Positions 15,519 to 24,071 of a stretch of DNA of 56,993 nucleotides are shown here, in pieces. Numbering within the stretch: the first letter of the stretch is position 1; each line of letters starts with the position of its first letter. The stretch is taken from the NCBI GenBank assembly GCA_028717645.1, contig JAQUNK010000006.1, positions 1 to 56,993 on the forward strand, given 5' to 3'. The DNA is from Candidatus Omnitrophota bacterium. Its GTDB lineage: Bacteria; Omnitrophota; Gorgyraeia; Gygaellales; JAMWDD01. Under the pieces are notes generated by a model that saw only the letters and a list, made by a program, of their open reading frames with translations, was not told the origin of the DNA and did not search any database. Position numbers and translations under genes: made by a program.

Positions 15519-16634
15519 ATGAAAATAGCCATAGACGCAAGGATGATCAACCATTCCGGTATCGGGACGTATATCAGGAATCTTATCCCCGAGATCGCCC
15601 GCGACGCGTCTATAAAAGAAATTACTCTTGTCGGAAAATCCAGGGACCTGTCTTCTTTCAACACCAATAAAAAAATCGTTATTTTGGATTGCAATATACC
15701 TATTTATTCGCTGAAAGAACAATTATCCGCAAAGATATTCAATAACCTAGACGCAGATATTGTTCACTTCCCGCATTTCAATATCCCGTATTTCCTGAAT
15801 AAAAAAAACGTAGTGACCATACACGATATCATTCCGGTTAAACACCCGGAATTTTGCTCAACGCCTTTACTCCACTTTTACGCCAGTATTTTTGTGCGCC
15901 GGGCAATAACAAGGGCCGAGGAGATACTCTGTGTCTCGTCTGCCACGAAAAAAGATATTTTAGATAATTATGACGTCGCTCCTAGAAAGGTTGAAGTGAC
16001 CCATATTGCTCCCGCGCCTGAATTCAGGCCATTCGAAGGCGGGGATAGAAGGCTAGAGGAGATAAGAGAAAAATATAACCTGCCGAAAGAGTTTATTCTT
16101 TGTGTAAGCAATATTTATCCGCATAAAAATATCGGCCTGTTGGTTGAGGCATACCGCCAGGTTAAGAATAGTATCGCCGCCAGGTTGGTCCTCGTCGGAA
16201 AACCCAATCTTAAGTCCCGTTCGATCGGGAAATTGATGCGTATTATAAGCGAAGACCGGGATATCATGCATTTTCCATACATCAGCCAGGAAGAACTTGT
16301 TTCTTTCTATAATCTTGCCAGTTTTTGCTGTATGCCGTCCCTCTGCGAAGGGTTCGGCCTGCCGCCCCTTGAGGCCATGGCCTGTAAGACCGCGGTAATA
16401 GTTTCTAAAATACCCGCATTAGCCGAAGTATATCAGGACAATTGTCTTTATTTTGATCCGCATAACTTAGAAGAGCTAAAGAAAGCGATAGTAGATCTTT
16501 CCTCTGATAAGAATAAAAGAGAAGAGTTTGCAGAAAGAGGATTTGTTATGTCCGGCAAGTACAGTTGGCAGAAGACTGCCCGCTTGACAATAAACGCCTA
16601 TCAAAAAGCATATGAAAATAGCCATTGTGCATGA
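15519..16634 (+). CDS. Glycosyltransferase family 4 (GT-B, mannosyltransferase-like)
   Basis: A 371-residue GT-B enzyme. The N-terminal domain opens MKIAIDARMINHSGIGTYIRNL, an acceptor-side glycine loop. The C-terminal half has FILCVSNIYPHKNIGLLVEAY near 193 and PSLCEGFGLPPLEAMACKT near 272, the E-x7-E motif that binds the sugar nucleotide. It would add a hexose from a nucleotide sugar to a growing glycan at the inner membrane face. It opens the surface-glycan locus and overlaps the next glycosyltransferase by 23 bases. Donor and acceptor cannot be predicted. Confidence 0.88.
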   Translation: MKIAIDARMINHSGIGTYIRNLIPEIARDASIKEITLVGKSRDLSSFNTNKKIVILDCNIPIYSLKEQLSAKIFNNLDADIVHFPHFNIPYFLNKKNVVTIHDIIPVKHPEFCSTPLLHFYASIFVRRAITRAEEILCVSSATKKDILDNYDVAPRKVEVTHIAPAPEFRPFEGGDRRLEEIREKYNLPKEFILCVSNIYPHKNIGLLVEAYRQVKNSIAARLVLVGKPNLKSRSIGKLMRIISEDRDIMHFPYISQEELVSFYNLASFCCMPSLCEGFGLPPLEAMACKTAVIVSKIPALAEVYQDNCLYFDPHNLEELKKAIVDLSSDKNKREEFAERGFVMSGKYSWQKTARLTINAYQKAYENSHCA

Positions 16635-17691
16635 TTGGTTGAACGGGATGCGCGGAGGAGAGAAGGTGCTGGAGGCCTTCTGCGAAATGTATCCGGAAGC
16701 GGATATATTCACGTTATTTTACCAAAAGGGCAAAATATCGGCCCTGATAAACGCGCACCGGATAAAAAGTAGCATTTTGGGAAAATTTCCTTTTTCAGGC
16801 AGGTATTACCGCTGGCTGCTGCCTTTTTTCCCTGCCGCCATCAGGCAGTTTGACCTTAAAGGTTATGATACCGTGATCAGCAACAGCCATTGTGTGGCCA
16901 AATTTTTCAGGAAACCCAAGAATTCCTTGCACGTATGTTATTGTATGACACCGATGAGGTATGCCTGGGAATTCAGGCAGGAATATTTCGGAAGGCACAA
17001 CAGGTTAAGCAGATTCCTGATTTCTTTATGCCTGGACAGCCTAAAAAAACAGGATCTAAAAAGTAACGACTCTGTGGACCTATTCATTGCTATTTCCGAT
17101 AATATCAGAGAAAAAATCGCCAGGTATTACCAGCGTGATGCCCTGGTGGTCTATCCGCCGGTTGATGTAGAAAAGTGCAGGATCTCCGGCTCTTTAGAAG
17201 ATTACTTTCTCGTCGTCGCCAGCCTCGTACCCTATAAGCGCATAGATATTGCCATAGAGGCGTTCAACCGTTTGAAGAAAAGGTTGATTATTGTAGGAAT
17301 TGGTCCATTGGAGAACGAACTTAAAAAGATGGCAGGAGAAAATATCACTTTTTTAGGATGGGTCGCTGACGATAAGCTGCCAGAATTATATTCAAAATGC
17401 CAGGCGCTTATTTTCCCCGGAGAAGAGGACTTCGGTATTGCTATGGTAGAAACACTTGCCTCGGGCAGGCCGGTGATCGCCTATAATAAGGGGGGTGCTG
17501 CGGAAATAGTAAAAAAAGATTGCGGATTCTTATTCAATGCGCAAAACCCGCAAGCCCTGATAGAAGCAGTAGGGCTTTACGAAAATAAGAAACACGCCTT
17601 AAATAGCCTGGCGATAAGAGAGGCGGCATTAAAATACTCAAAAGATAAGTTTAAAGAAAGTTTTAACAAAATTATCCATGGTACGCTTTAA
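16612..17691 (+). CDS. Glycosyltransferase family 4 (WbaZ-like)
   Basis: A 359-residue GT-B enzyme. KIAIVHDWLNGMRGGEKVLEAF at the start and VCYCMTPMRYAWEFRQEYF near 106 are typical of the WbaZ-like mannosyl/rhamnosyltransferase group. Near 268-285 FPGEEDFGIAMVETLASGRPV supplies the E-x7-E nucleotide-sugar site. It overlaps its upstream and downstream neighbours, so the three genes are almost certainly co-translated. Expected role: assembly of the lipid-linked repeat unit. Confidence 0.88.
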   Translation: MKIAIVHDWLNGMRGGEKVLEAFCEMYPEADIFTLFYQKGKISALINAHRIKSSILGKFPFSGRYYRWLLPFFPAAIRQFDLKGYDTVISNSHCVAKFFRKPKNSLHVCYCMTPMRYAWEFRQEYFGRHNRLSRFLISLCLDSLKKQDLKSNDSVDLFIAISDNIREKIARYYQRDALVVYPPVDVEKCRISGSLEDYFLVVASLVPYKRIDIAIEAFNRLKKRLIIVGIGPLENELKKMAGENITFLGWVADDKLPELYSKCQALIFPGEEDFGIAMVETLASGRPVIAYNKGGAAEIVKKDCGFLFNAQNPQALIEAVGLYENKKHALNSLAIREAALKYSKDKFKESFNKIIHGTL

Positions 17692-18928
17692 AAATACGCT
17701 TAACTTTATTTTGAATAACTTGGATACCGCGATAAGGTTTTTATTCTATCCTTTGATCGTCGCGGCCACATTTTCTAACGCGATGACAGAAGTGGTCACC
17801 TACTGGATCATTGCGTTGTGGATAATAAATAAGGCAGTGAAGAGGGACTTCGCCTTCACCGGATACAGGATATCCAGAATGCTATTTTTGTATTTTATCT
17901 GCGTTTTATTTACCACGTTATTTTCCAATAATATTTCTTTGAGCTATCCTGCGGTTTTTTCCAAATTATTCAAGAACCTGGTCATTTGCCTTATTGCTTA
18001 TGAAACATTCTTATCCAGCGAATGGCGGCCGCAAAAGTTATTCATCGGCCTGTTTTTTTTCATCTTCCTCGACGCGGCGTTCCAGTATTTTTTTGGTTTT
18101 GACCTGGTGCGTAAAAGGGCCCTGGACATATTTTTTACCGGAAGCGCAAAATACGAAACGAAGAGGATAATGGCGTCGTTCCCGACGGCGAACAGCCTGG
18201 CTGCGTTCTTGGCTTTATTCCTGCCGGTACTTGTATCTATCAAGGACAAGGCATTTTCCGGGTTCACGCTTTTGCTGCTTAAGGCATCGGCATTTGTTGT
18301 TTTTATAGCGACATACTCGCGCGGCGCATGGTTGGGGTTCTTGGCCAGCATAACGGCATTTTCTCTGTTGGCAAAAAAAGCGAAAGCCTTGATCATCCCC
18401 GTAATTTTTATCACGGTCCTGTTTTTATTACCACATACGGCGACCATCAAAAGGACGCTGAATAAACGGGCCGTGTTTGACGCAACAACGCTAGAAAGGA
18501 TCGATTCGTTTAAGACCGCAGGCAGGCTATTCCTGAAGAGTCCTTTAGTTGGCGTAGGGTACAATACCTATGCTTTCCACATCGAAAAAATGTTTAAGGA
18601 CAAAAACCCAAAGAAAGTCAGATACGCCCACAATAGTTATATCCAGATGTTGAGCGAAACCGGGATAGTCGGCAATATCTTTTTTATTATTTTTCTATTT
18701 TTTCTCTTAATGCAGCAATTAAAGTTATCCAGGTTAATAAAAAAATACCGGGATGATCAAGCAGCGCTTTGTTATGCCTTAGGTGTCGGGATCTTCGCTT
18801 TTTTGATCCACAGCCTGTTCGATAACGATCTTTTTTCGCTTACTCTTTCACTGCTTTTCTGGATGTCGGCGGGGATATTTTTGTCAGGAGTGGATAAGCG
18901 CCTTAAGGAACCCGGGATAACGAAATAA
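17678..18928 (+). CDS. O-antigen ligase/polymerase-like membrane protein
   Basis: A 416-residue protein with about ten to twelve membrane helices and a large loop containing RIDSFKTAGRLFLKSPLVGVGYNTY then RYAHNSYIQMLSETGIVG, the Wzy_C/O-antigen ligase signature with its conserved His-Asn-x-Tyr-Leu-like core (HNSYIQ). Such proteins ligate lipid-linked glycan to lipid A-core or another acceptor, or polymerise repeat units, on the outer face of the inner membrane. Its 3-prime end overlaps the convergent glycosyltransferase gene by 45 bases. Ligase and polymerase cannot be told apart by eye. Confidence 0.85.
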   Translation: MVRFKNTLNFILNNLDTAIRFLFYPLIVAATFSNAMTEVVTYWIIALWIINKAVKRDFAFTGYRISRMLFLYFICVLFTTLFSNNISLSYPAVFSKLFKNLVICLIAYETFLSSEWRPQKLFIGLFFFIFLDAAFQYFFGFDLVRKRALDIFFTGSAKYETKRIMASFPTANSLAAFLALFLPVLVSIKDKAFSGFTLLLLKASAFVVFIATYSRGAWLGFLASITAFSLLAKKAKALIIPVIFITVLFLLPHTATIKRTLNKRAVFDATTLERIDSFKTAGRLFLKSPLVGVGYNTYAFHIEKMFKDKNPKKVRYAHNSYIQMLSETGIVGNIFFIIFLFFLLMQQLKLSRLIKKYRDDQAALCYALGVGIFAFLIHSLFDNDLFSLTLSLLFWMSAGIFLSGVDKRLKEPGITK

Positions 18929-19744
18929 CCGCTTTATTATCCTTACCGTTTCCCAGGGTACGGCGACAGGAGAGTAGAAGAGGAATTTCCAGAAGGATTC
19001 ATTGTTTTTATATACGAGCAGCCTGTTTTTATAGGCTCGGGCCAGGAGTGGGATATTTTTCTCACCCGGGCCTTTCTTTTTATGGTAGCAGACAGCTCCG
19101 GGCACATAAAGTGTTCTCCAGCCCCGTTTTTGTGCGCGCCAGGCCAGGTCCACATCTTCATAAAAAGCGAAAAAATCCTCTTTAAACACTTTCCCGCCGA
19201 GCTCTAGATCTTTAAGGCATTCTTTTTTGTATATTGCACAAGCGCCGGGTGCGCCAAAGACGGATTTTACCGTGTTATCTTTGGGGTTATCTTTGCGGCC
19301 TTCGTCAATATCCATGGGCAGGAGCCGCCAGTTTTCCAGGTGTATACCTTTAGAGTCGACGATATTACTATTTTTATCCTGGAGTATTTTCCCGCAGTAG
19401 CTGCCTATTTTTTGATTATCATATTGCCGGATCACCGGAGTCAAATTCTCCAGGAAGTCATTTTTTAGTTGGGCGTCCGGATTGAGAAACAGGATGAAAT
19501 TACCCTCTGTGTGTTCTAGGGCGATATTGTTGGCCTTGGCAAAGCCGGAATTTTGGGGATTTTGAATAAAAGTAATGTTTTTATCCTCTGCTAGAAGCCG
19601 TGGAGTTGGATCAGATGATGCGTTGTCTAAGACGATCGTTTGGATGGGTTTATAAGTCTGGCGGGCTATCGAAGATAGGCAGGGTTGTATGGTAGAGCCG
19701 CTGTTAAAGGTAACGATAATTATTGAGAATGAGATCTGGTTCAT
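18884..19744 (-). CDS. Glycosyltransferase family 2 (rhamnosyltransferase-like)
   Basis: A 286-residue GT-A enzyme. ISFSIIIVTFNSGSTIQPCLSS at the start, VLDNASSD near 37, and FILFLNPDAQL (the DxD-type metal site as NPDA) near 78 are visible; EDFFAFYEDVDLAWRAQKRGW near 187 is the acceptor-side ED motif of the WbbL-like group. It lies on the opposite strand to its neighbours and its stop codon is inside the O-antigen ligase gene. The start ATG overlaps the stop of the upstream minus-strand glycosyltransferase by four bases. Confidence 0.88.
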   Translation of the reverse strand: MNQISFSIIIVTFNSGSTIQPCLSSIARQTYKPIQTIVLDNASSDPTPRLLAEDKNITFIQNPQNSGFAKANNIALEHTEGNFILFLNPDAQLKNDFLENLTPVIRQYDNQKIGSYCGKILQDKNSNIVDSKGIHLENWRLLPMDIDEGRKDNPKDNTVKSVFGAPGACAIYKKECLKDLELGGKVFKEDFFAFYEDVDLAWRAQKRGWRTLYVPGAVCYHKKKGPGEKNIPLLARAYKNRLLVYKNNESFWKFLFYSPVAVPWETVRIIKRLFRYPGFLKALIHS

Positions 19745-20589
19745 TTGTAACTGGAAGGTGAAAAGAGAATTTTAATATAAAAACAGGTCTTAAGTAATAA
19801 TTTTTCCAAGAGGGGCAGGTGGGTATCCCAGTAATACAATTGGCTTTGACGATGGGCATTCCTTATCGTCCGCTCGTCGCTGGCAGCAATACTCGCACCT
19901 TGCTTGTGGACTATTGAATATTGCGGAAAATAACCTATCTTAAGGCCGTTTTTTTCGGCGCGCCGGCAATAATCCACGTCTTCGTAAAACATGAAGTAGT
20001 GTTCATCGAACAACCCTATTTTTTCGATAGTTGTTTTTTTGATCAAGAGGCAGGCGCCGCTAAGCCAATCCACGGGCAGTATTTTGTCTTGAGGGGTAAT
20101 TTTAGAGACTAAGTTAAAATGACGGCCTTTGAAGAATTTATTCCTGGAATAACGCCGCAATTCAATAAGAGCAGCGGGGAAAGTATGCCAGGTTTTTACA
20201 GTTTGCCCCTTGGAATTCAATATTTTCGGGCCGATGATGGAAAAGTCCGATTTTTCCAAGGATGAAATAAGCGGTTCGATCGCAGCATCTGTAAAAACTA
20301 CGTCAGGGTTGACCAGGATTATTATCTCGCCGCCTGAATCGCGTATCCCGCGGTTTACTGCCTTGGCAAAACCAGGATTGCCTTTAAGGGGGATGTAGCG
20401 GGCATTAGAAGAACCGTTCAGGCGGCTGTTCAGTGTGCCTTCTTCAGGGCTGTTATTCACTACGATTATCTCGCAAGGATGAGAATGGTGCAGGGAAACT
20501 ATTGACCGTACACAGTTTAAGGTATCTTCGTCCGAACGGTAATTTACGATTATGAACGAAACAAGCGCGGGATTATCAACCATTGACAT
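19741..20589 (-). CDS. Glycosyltransferase family 2 (WbbL-like)
   Basis: A GT-A enzyme with ALVSFIIVNYRSDEDTLNCVRS at its start, EIIVVNNSPEEG, GGEIIILVNPDVVFTDAA and HYFMFYEDVDYCRRAEKNGL near the C-terminal third. The ORF-track start (20649) would overlap the divergent gene at 20633; ATGs at 20595, 20589 and 20583 are better. None has a ribosome-binding site, but a perfect TATAAT lies at 20602-20597 on this strand, which would put the transcript start at about 20590, almost on ATG 20589, hinting at leaderless translation. It forms a two-gene minus-strand operon with the following glycosyltransferase. Confidence 0.85.
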   Translation of the reverse strand: MSMVDNPALVSFIIVNYRSDEDTLNCVRSIVSLHHSHPCEIIVVNNSPEEGTLNSRLNGSSNARYIPLKGNPGFAKAVNRGIRDSGGEIIILVNPDVVFTDAAIEPLISSLEKSDFSIIGPKILNSKGQTVKTWHTFPAALIELRRYSRNKFFKGRHFNLVSKITPQDKILPVDWLSGACLLIKKTTIEKIGLFDEHYFMFYEDVDYCRRAEKNGLKIGYFPQYSIVHKQGASIAASDERTIRNAHRQSQLYYWDTHLPLLEKLLLKTCFYIKILFSPSSYK

Positions 20590-20632
20590 GGGCATTATTA
20601 TACAGTATATTACGGTTTGAGGAAAGTAAAAA

Positions 20633-22021
20633 ATGCTGAAAGAACACAATAGATTATATCTTTCTTTCGTTTTCTTTTTCGATATCCTGGTTATTATCCT
20701 TAGCTGGCTTTTAGCGGACCTCTTGCGCGCGTCCTTCGGCTTTACGGCTAATTATCCGGATATCCTGGTAGTGGCGATCATCATCCACGGGTTCATATTC
20801 TATAACGCCAACTTTTATAAGCCCCGCCGTACGGAAAATATCAGCCAGGAATTAAAAGAGATATTGAAGCTCGAAGTTATTTCTCTGTTGGCACTGGTAT
20901 TTTACATCATCTATTTCCGCTCCAAGGATTTCTACCACAAAGACTTATACCCAAAGATATTCCTGCTTTATTTCTACGGTTTCCAGATCTTATTCATGAG
21001 TTTATTCCGGGTGGTCTTAAGGAACATATTAAGATACTTAAGAAAACGCGGCCATAACCTGCGTTATGCGCTCCTGGTCGGTTCGGGTAAGCTTGCCGTG
21101 AAGGCCGCAGAGAACATAAAGAGGTTCCCCGAATTAGGTATCCATATAAAGGGTGTAATCACATCTTCGCGGTTTAAGGCCGGCGATAAATTCTACGACG
21201 ATGCTATGGTCTTATCCAACTACGATTCTCTGCGTGAGATGGTGGAACAGGCCAGGCCCGACCAGGTCATATTCGCTCTTGATTCCGAAGAGGAAAATTT
21301 ATTGAAGGGCATGTTGAATAAAGTGGAAATGCAGCCGGTAGATATCAGGATCATCCCCGACATATACAATTATTTTTCTTTGCGTTATGGTATTGAAGAA
21401 CTGGAAGGCATGCCAGTGATCAACTTAAGAGAGATCGGTTTGGGCAATACCGGCAGGCTGATCAAGCGCGTATTTGATCTGATCTTTTCCGGCCTGGCTT
21501 TAATTATATTTTTCCCCTTGTTCCTGTTTATCGCTATACTGATAAAGCTGGGTTCCCGCGGGCCGGTATTTTACGTTCAGAAAAGGATGGGCCTTAACGG
21601 CATGATCTTTGATATGTATAAGTTCAGGACCATGATCCCCGACGCAGAGGCGAAAACCGGGCCCGTGGTTACGGAAAGGGAAGATAAACGGATAACGCGC
21701 ATAGGCAGATATTTACGCAAGTCTAACCTTGATGAATTACCGCAATTATTCAACGTCTTCATAGGCCAGATGAGCCTGGTTGGCCCGCGGCCGGAAAGGC
21801 TGGAATTCTCTGGTATGATAAAAGAAAAAATGCCCACATATATGTTCCGCTATAGGATGAAATCCGGCATGACCGGCCTGGCGCAGATAAGGGGATATAG
21901 AGGCGGTGAGTTTTCTGAAGAGAGGCTTGGTTCGGACCTGGAATATATCAATAACTGGTCATTGGGGGAAGACGTGTTGATAATCCTGAAGACCATTTTT
22001 TTATATAAAAATGCCTATTGA
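20633..22021 (+). CDS. Polyprenyl-phosphate sugar phosphotransferase (WbaP/WcaJ-like)
   Basis: A 462-residue protein. Four to five N-terminal helices (residues 1-130 or so), a Rossmann-like domain with GHNLRYALLVGSGKLAVKAAE near 140, then the bacterial sugar-transferase core: KRVFDLIFSGLALIIFFPLF, GPVFYVQKRMGLNG, FDMYKFRTM and RKSNLDELPQLFNVFIGQMSLVGPRPE. It starts glycan synthesis by loading a sugar-1-phosphate onto undecaprenyl phosphate. The likely ribosome-binding site is GAGGAAAG. It is the priming enzyme for the surrounding locus; glucose, galactose or another sugar is possible. Confidence 0.92.
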   Translation: MLKEHNRLYLSFVFFFDILVIILSWLLADLLRASFGFTANYPDILVVAIIIHGFIFYNANFYKPRRTENISQELKEILKLEVISLLALVFYIIYFRSKDFYHKDLYPKIFLLYFYGFQILFMSLFRVVLRNILRYLRKRGHNLRYALLVGSGKLAVKAAENIKRFPELGIHIKGVITSSRFKAGDKFYDDAMVLSNYDSLREMVEQARPDQVIFALDSEEENLLKGMLNKVEMQPVDIRIIPDIYNYFSLRYGIEELEGMPVINLREIGLGNTGRLIKRVFDLIFSGLALIIFFPLFLFIAILIKLGSRGPVFYVQKRMGLNGMIFDMYKFRTMIPDAEAKTGPVVTEREDKRITRIGRYLRKSNLDELPQLFNVFIGQMSLVGPRPERLEFSGMIKEKMPTYMFRYRMKSGMTGLAQIRGYRGGEFSEERLGSDLEYINNWSLGEDVLIILKTIFLYKNAY

Positions 22022-22074
22022 TCATCCTGCAAAATACCCCGATTTTTAAGTCAAAACCTGCCGTAACCCTATGA

Positions 22075-22092
22075 AGTAAATAGGTATTTACT
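22075..22092 (+). promoter_or_regulatory. Palindromic operator candidate upstream of the sulfate-activation gene
   Basis: AGTAAATA-GG-TATTTACT is a perfect inverted repeat with 8-bp arms. Its right arm supplies TTTACT (22087-22092), which would serve as a -35 box 17 bases before TAAAAT (22110-22115). A repressor bound here would block this promoter. The core AAATAGGTATTT recurs just before the DUF134 gene at 55679. Confidence 0.5.
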
Positions 22093-22115
22093 CCTGCCAC
22101 TATTTGTTATAAAAT
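22087..22115 (+). promoter_or_regulatory. Candidate promoter of the sat-cysC fusion gene
   Basis: TTTACT (22087-22092), 17 bases, TAAAAT (22110-22115) gives a predicted start near 22122 and a leader of about 49 bases before ATG 22171. The -35 lies inside the palindrome at 22075-22092. This is the largest gap within the glycan locus and marks the start of the sulfation half. Confidence 0.5.
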
Positions 22116-22170
22116 ATGTGTTTCTGATAAAAGTTGATGGACTATATAACGCGATCAAGGAGGTTTGTGC

Positions 22171-24045
22171 ATGAAAGAGTTACTGCCGCCGCATGGAGGG
22201 TGCGGTTTGATCAATAGGATAGTAGCTGGCGAGGAAAAAGAACATATCCTTGAGGCTGCTACCAAGGGCAAGGCCCATACCCTGACCGATGCAGATCTTT
22301 CGGTATTTTTTCGTATTGCAGACGGTACGCTTTCTCCCCTGGAAGGGCCGATGAATGAGGCCGAGTACCTTCAGGTACTTAATGAGGAAACTATTCTGCG
22401 CCATCACCAACTCTATGCCTGGACCATCCCTATTGCCTTTGCGGCACCAGAGAAAGAGGCGGCTTCTTTTAAGGTTGGCGAGACTGTTTTAGTTAAAGAC
22501 CTGCGGGATGTTGTTGTAGGGGCGATAGAAATATCGGATATCTACCGTTGGGACAAGGACCTTTATAACGAGAAAGTTTATGGCACGGATCGCCGCGACC
22601 ATCCGGGGCCGCGCATTGCCAATGATGACCAGCGTGAATTCCTTCTCGGTGGTAAGATCTGGGCATTCGATAATGTGCATTACCAGATAGACGGCAAGTA
22701 TATGCTGATGCCCAAAGAGTGCCGCGAGATATTTTCTAAAAAAGGCTGGGAAAGGATCACTGCTTTTCAGACCAGAAATCCGTTGCACCGGGCGCATGAA
22801 TACGCCATGGTCCACGCGCTGGAGAGCCTTATTAAGCAGGGATTTTCTACCGGCATCATTCTTAATCCTCTGGTAGGCGAAACGAAATCCGATGATGTGC
22901 CGGCTAGCGTGCGCATGAAGACCTATGCAGCCCTGATCGACGGCCGCTTGATCGGAGAAGGTGATAAAGATGAGGCTGTTTGGAAGAAGAAGGGTGGCGC
23001 GCTTACGGACCATATCCTTCTCATCGGCCTGGATATGCGTATGTATTATGCAGGGCCCAAAGAAGCGGTGATGCATGCGATCTATCGCCAGAACTTAGGT
23101 TGTACGGATATTATTATCGGCAGGAAACATGCCGATGCCCCGTTTGACGACGGGACTGCGGTGTGGGGTGATTTCGATGCCCAGGAAAAATTCAACAAAC
23201 TTCCAGGCGACCTGCGTATCAAGCCTTTCAAGGTAGGGACTGCTGCTTTCTTTGAAGAGTTGGGCAGGGTGGCATTGGTCGATCAGCATAAGGGAAGCGG
23301 CTATAAAGAAGTGGCGCTTTCCGGAAAGGAATTACGCCGCAAACTTCAGAGTGGTGAGCCGATCGATGAACGCGTGATGCGTAAGCCCGTGGCAGATATT
23401 CTCTACGAAGCGTATCGCAATAACATCGCCGGATTACGCAAGACCATAAAGAGCGAGAATATAACCTGGCATAATCCGACCATTACCAGGGGTGACCGGC
23501 AAAAGAAGGCAGCTCATAAGCCGGCAGTGATCTGGCTGACCGGGCTTCCTAGCTCTGGTAAATCTACCATCGCCGTTGAATTACAAAAATATCTTTTTGC
23601 GAAAGGCCGCAATGTTTTTATCCTTGATGGCGATAACATCCGCCATGGCCTGAACCGCGACCTGGGCTTTTCGCCTGAGGACCGCGAGGAGAACATCCGC
23701 CGGATAGGAGAAGTATCCAAACTTTTTGTAGAGGCCGGGTTTATCGTGATCACCGCTTTTGTCTCTCCCTATAAAAAAGACAGGGACAATGCCCGCTCGT
23801 TGCTTACCCAGGGTGAGTTTATCGAGGTTTACGTAAGGACGAGCCTGGCCACCTGTGAAAAAAGAGATGTAAAGGGACTGTATAAGAAAGCACGATTAGG
23901 TGAGATCAAAGATTTTACCGGTGTTACAGCAGCTTATGAGGAGCCGCAATCTGCGGAAATAGTGCTGGATACCGACGGAAAAACCAAAGAAGAAAGCGCT
24001 TCGGAGATCCTGCATTATTTGGAATCACATGGCTACTTTCTATAA
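22171..24045 (+). CDS. Bifunctional ATP sulfurylase / adenylylsulfate kinase (PAPS synthesis)
   Basis: A 624-residue fusion. Residues 1-430 or so are ATP sulfurylase, with the active-site FQTRNPLHRAHEYAM near 206 and GRKHADAPFDDG near 313. Residues from about 450 are APS kinase: Walker A LTGLPSSGKST, DGDNIRHGLNRDLGFSPEDR, and ITAFVSPYKKDRDNAR. Together they turn sulfate and two ATP into PAPS, the sulfate donor. Start: ATG 22171 has AAGGAGG eight bases upstream; the ORF-track start is a TTG two codons earlier. No APS reductase or sulfite reductase is nearby, and five sulfotransferases follow, so the PAPS is most likely for sulfation. Confidence 0.95.
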   Translation: MKELLPPHGGCGLINRIVAGEEKEHILEAATKGKAHTLTDADLSVFFRIADGTLSPLEGPMNEAEYLQVLNEETILRHHQLYAWTIPIAFAAPEKEAASFKVGETVLVKDLRDVVVGAIEISDIYRWDKDLYNEKVYGTDRRDHPGPRIANDDQREFLLGGKIWAFDNVHYQIDGKYMLMPKECREIFSKKGWERITAFQTRNPLHRAHEYAMVHALESLIKQGFSTGIILNPLVGETKSDDVPASVRMKTYAALIDGRLIGEGDKDEAVWKKKGGALTDHILLIGLDMRMYYAGPKEAVMHAIYRQNLGCTDIIIGRKHADAPFDDGTAVWGDFDAQEKFNKLPGDLRIKPFKVGTAAFFEELGRVALVDQHKGSGYKEVALSGKELRRKLQSGEPIDERVMRKPVADILYEAYRNNIAGLRKTIKSENITWHNPTITRGDRQKKAAHKPAVIWLTGLPSSGKSTIAVELQKYLFAKGRNVFILDGDNIRHGLNRDLGFSPEDREENIRRIGEVSKLFVEAGFIVITAFVSPYKKDRDNARSLLTQGEFIEVYVRTSLATCEKRDVKGLYKKARLGEIKDFTGVTAAYEEPQSAEIVLDTDGKTKEESASEILHYLESHGYFL

Positions 24046-24071
24046 TCCCGCTAGTATATACGCAATATAAA

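Noticed and set aside
22171-24045. Assimilatory or dissimilatory sulfate reduction
   Set aside because: The Sat-CysC fusion makes PAPS, but no APS/PAPS reductase or sulfite reductase is in the window, and sulfotransferases follow; sulfation is the simpler reading.
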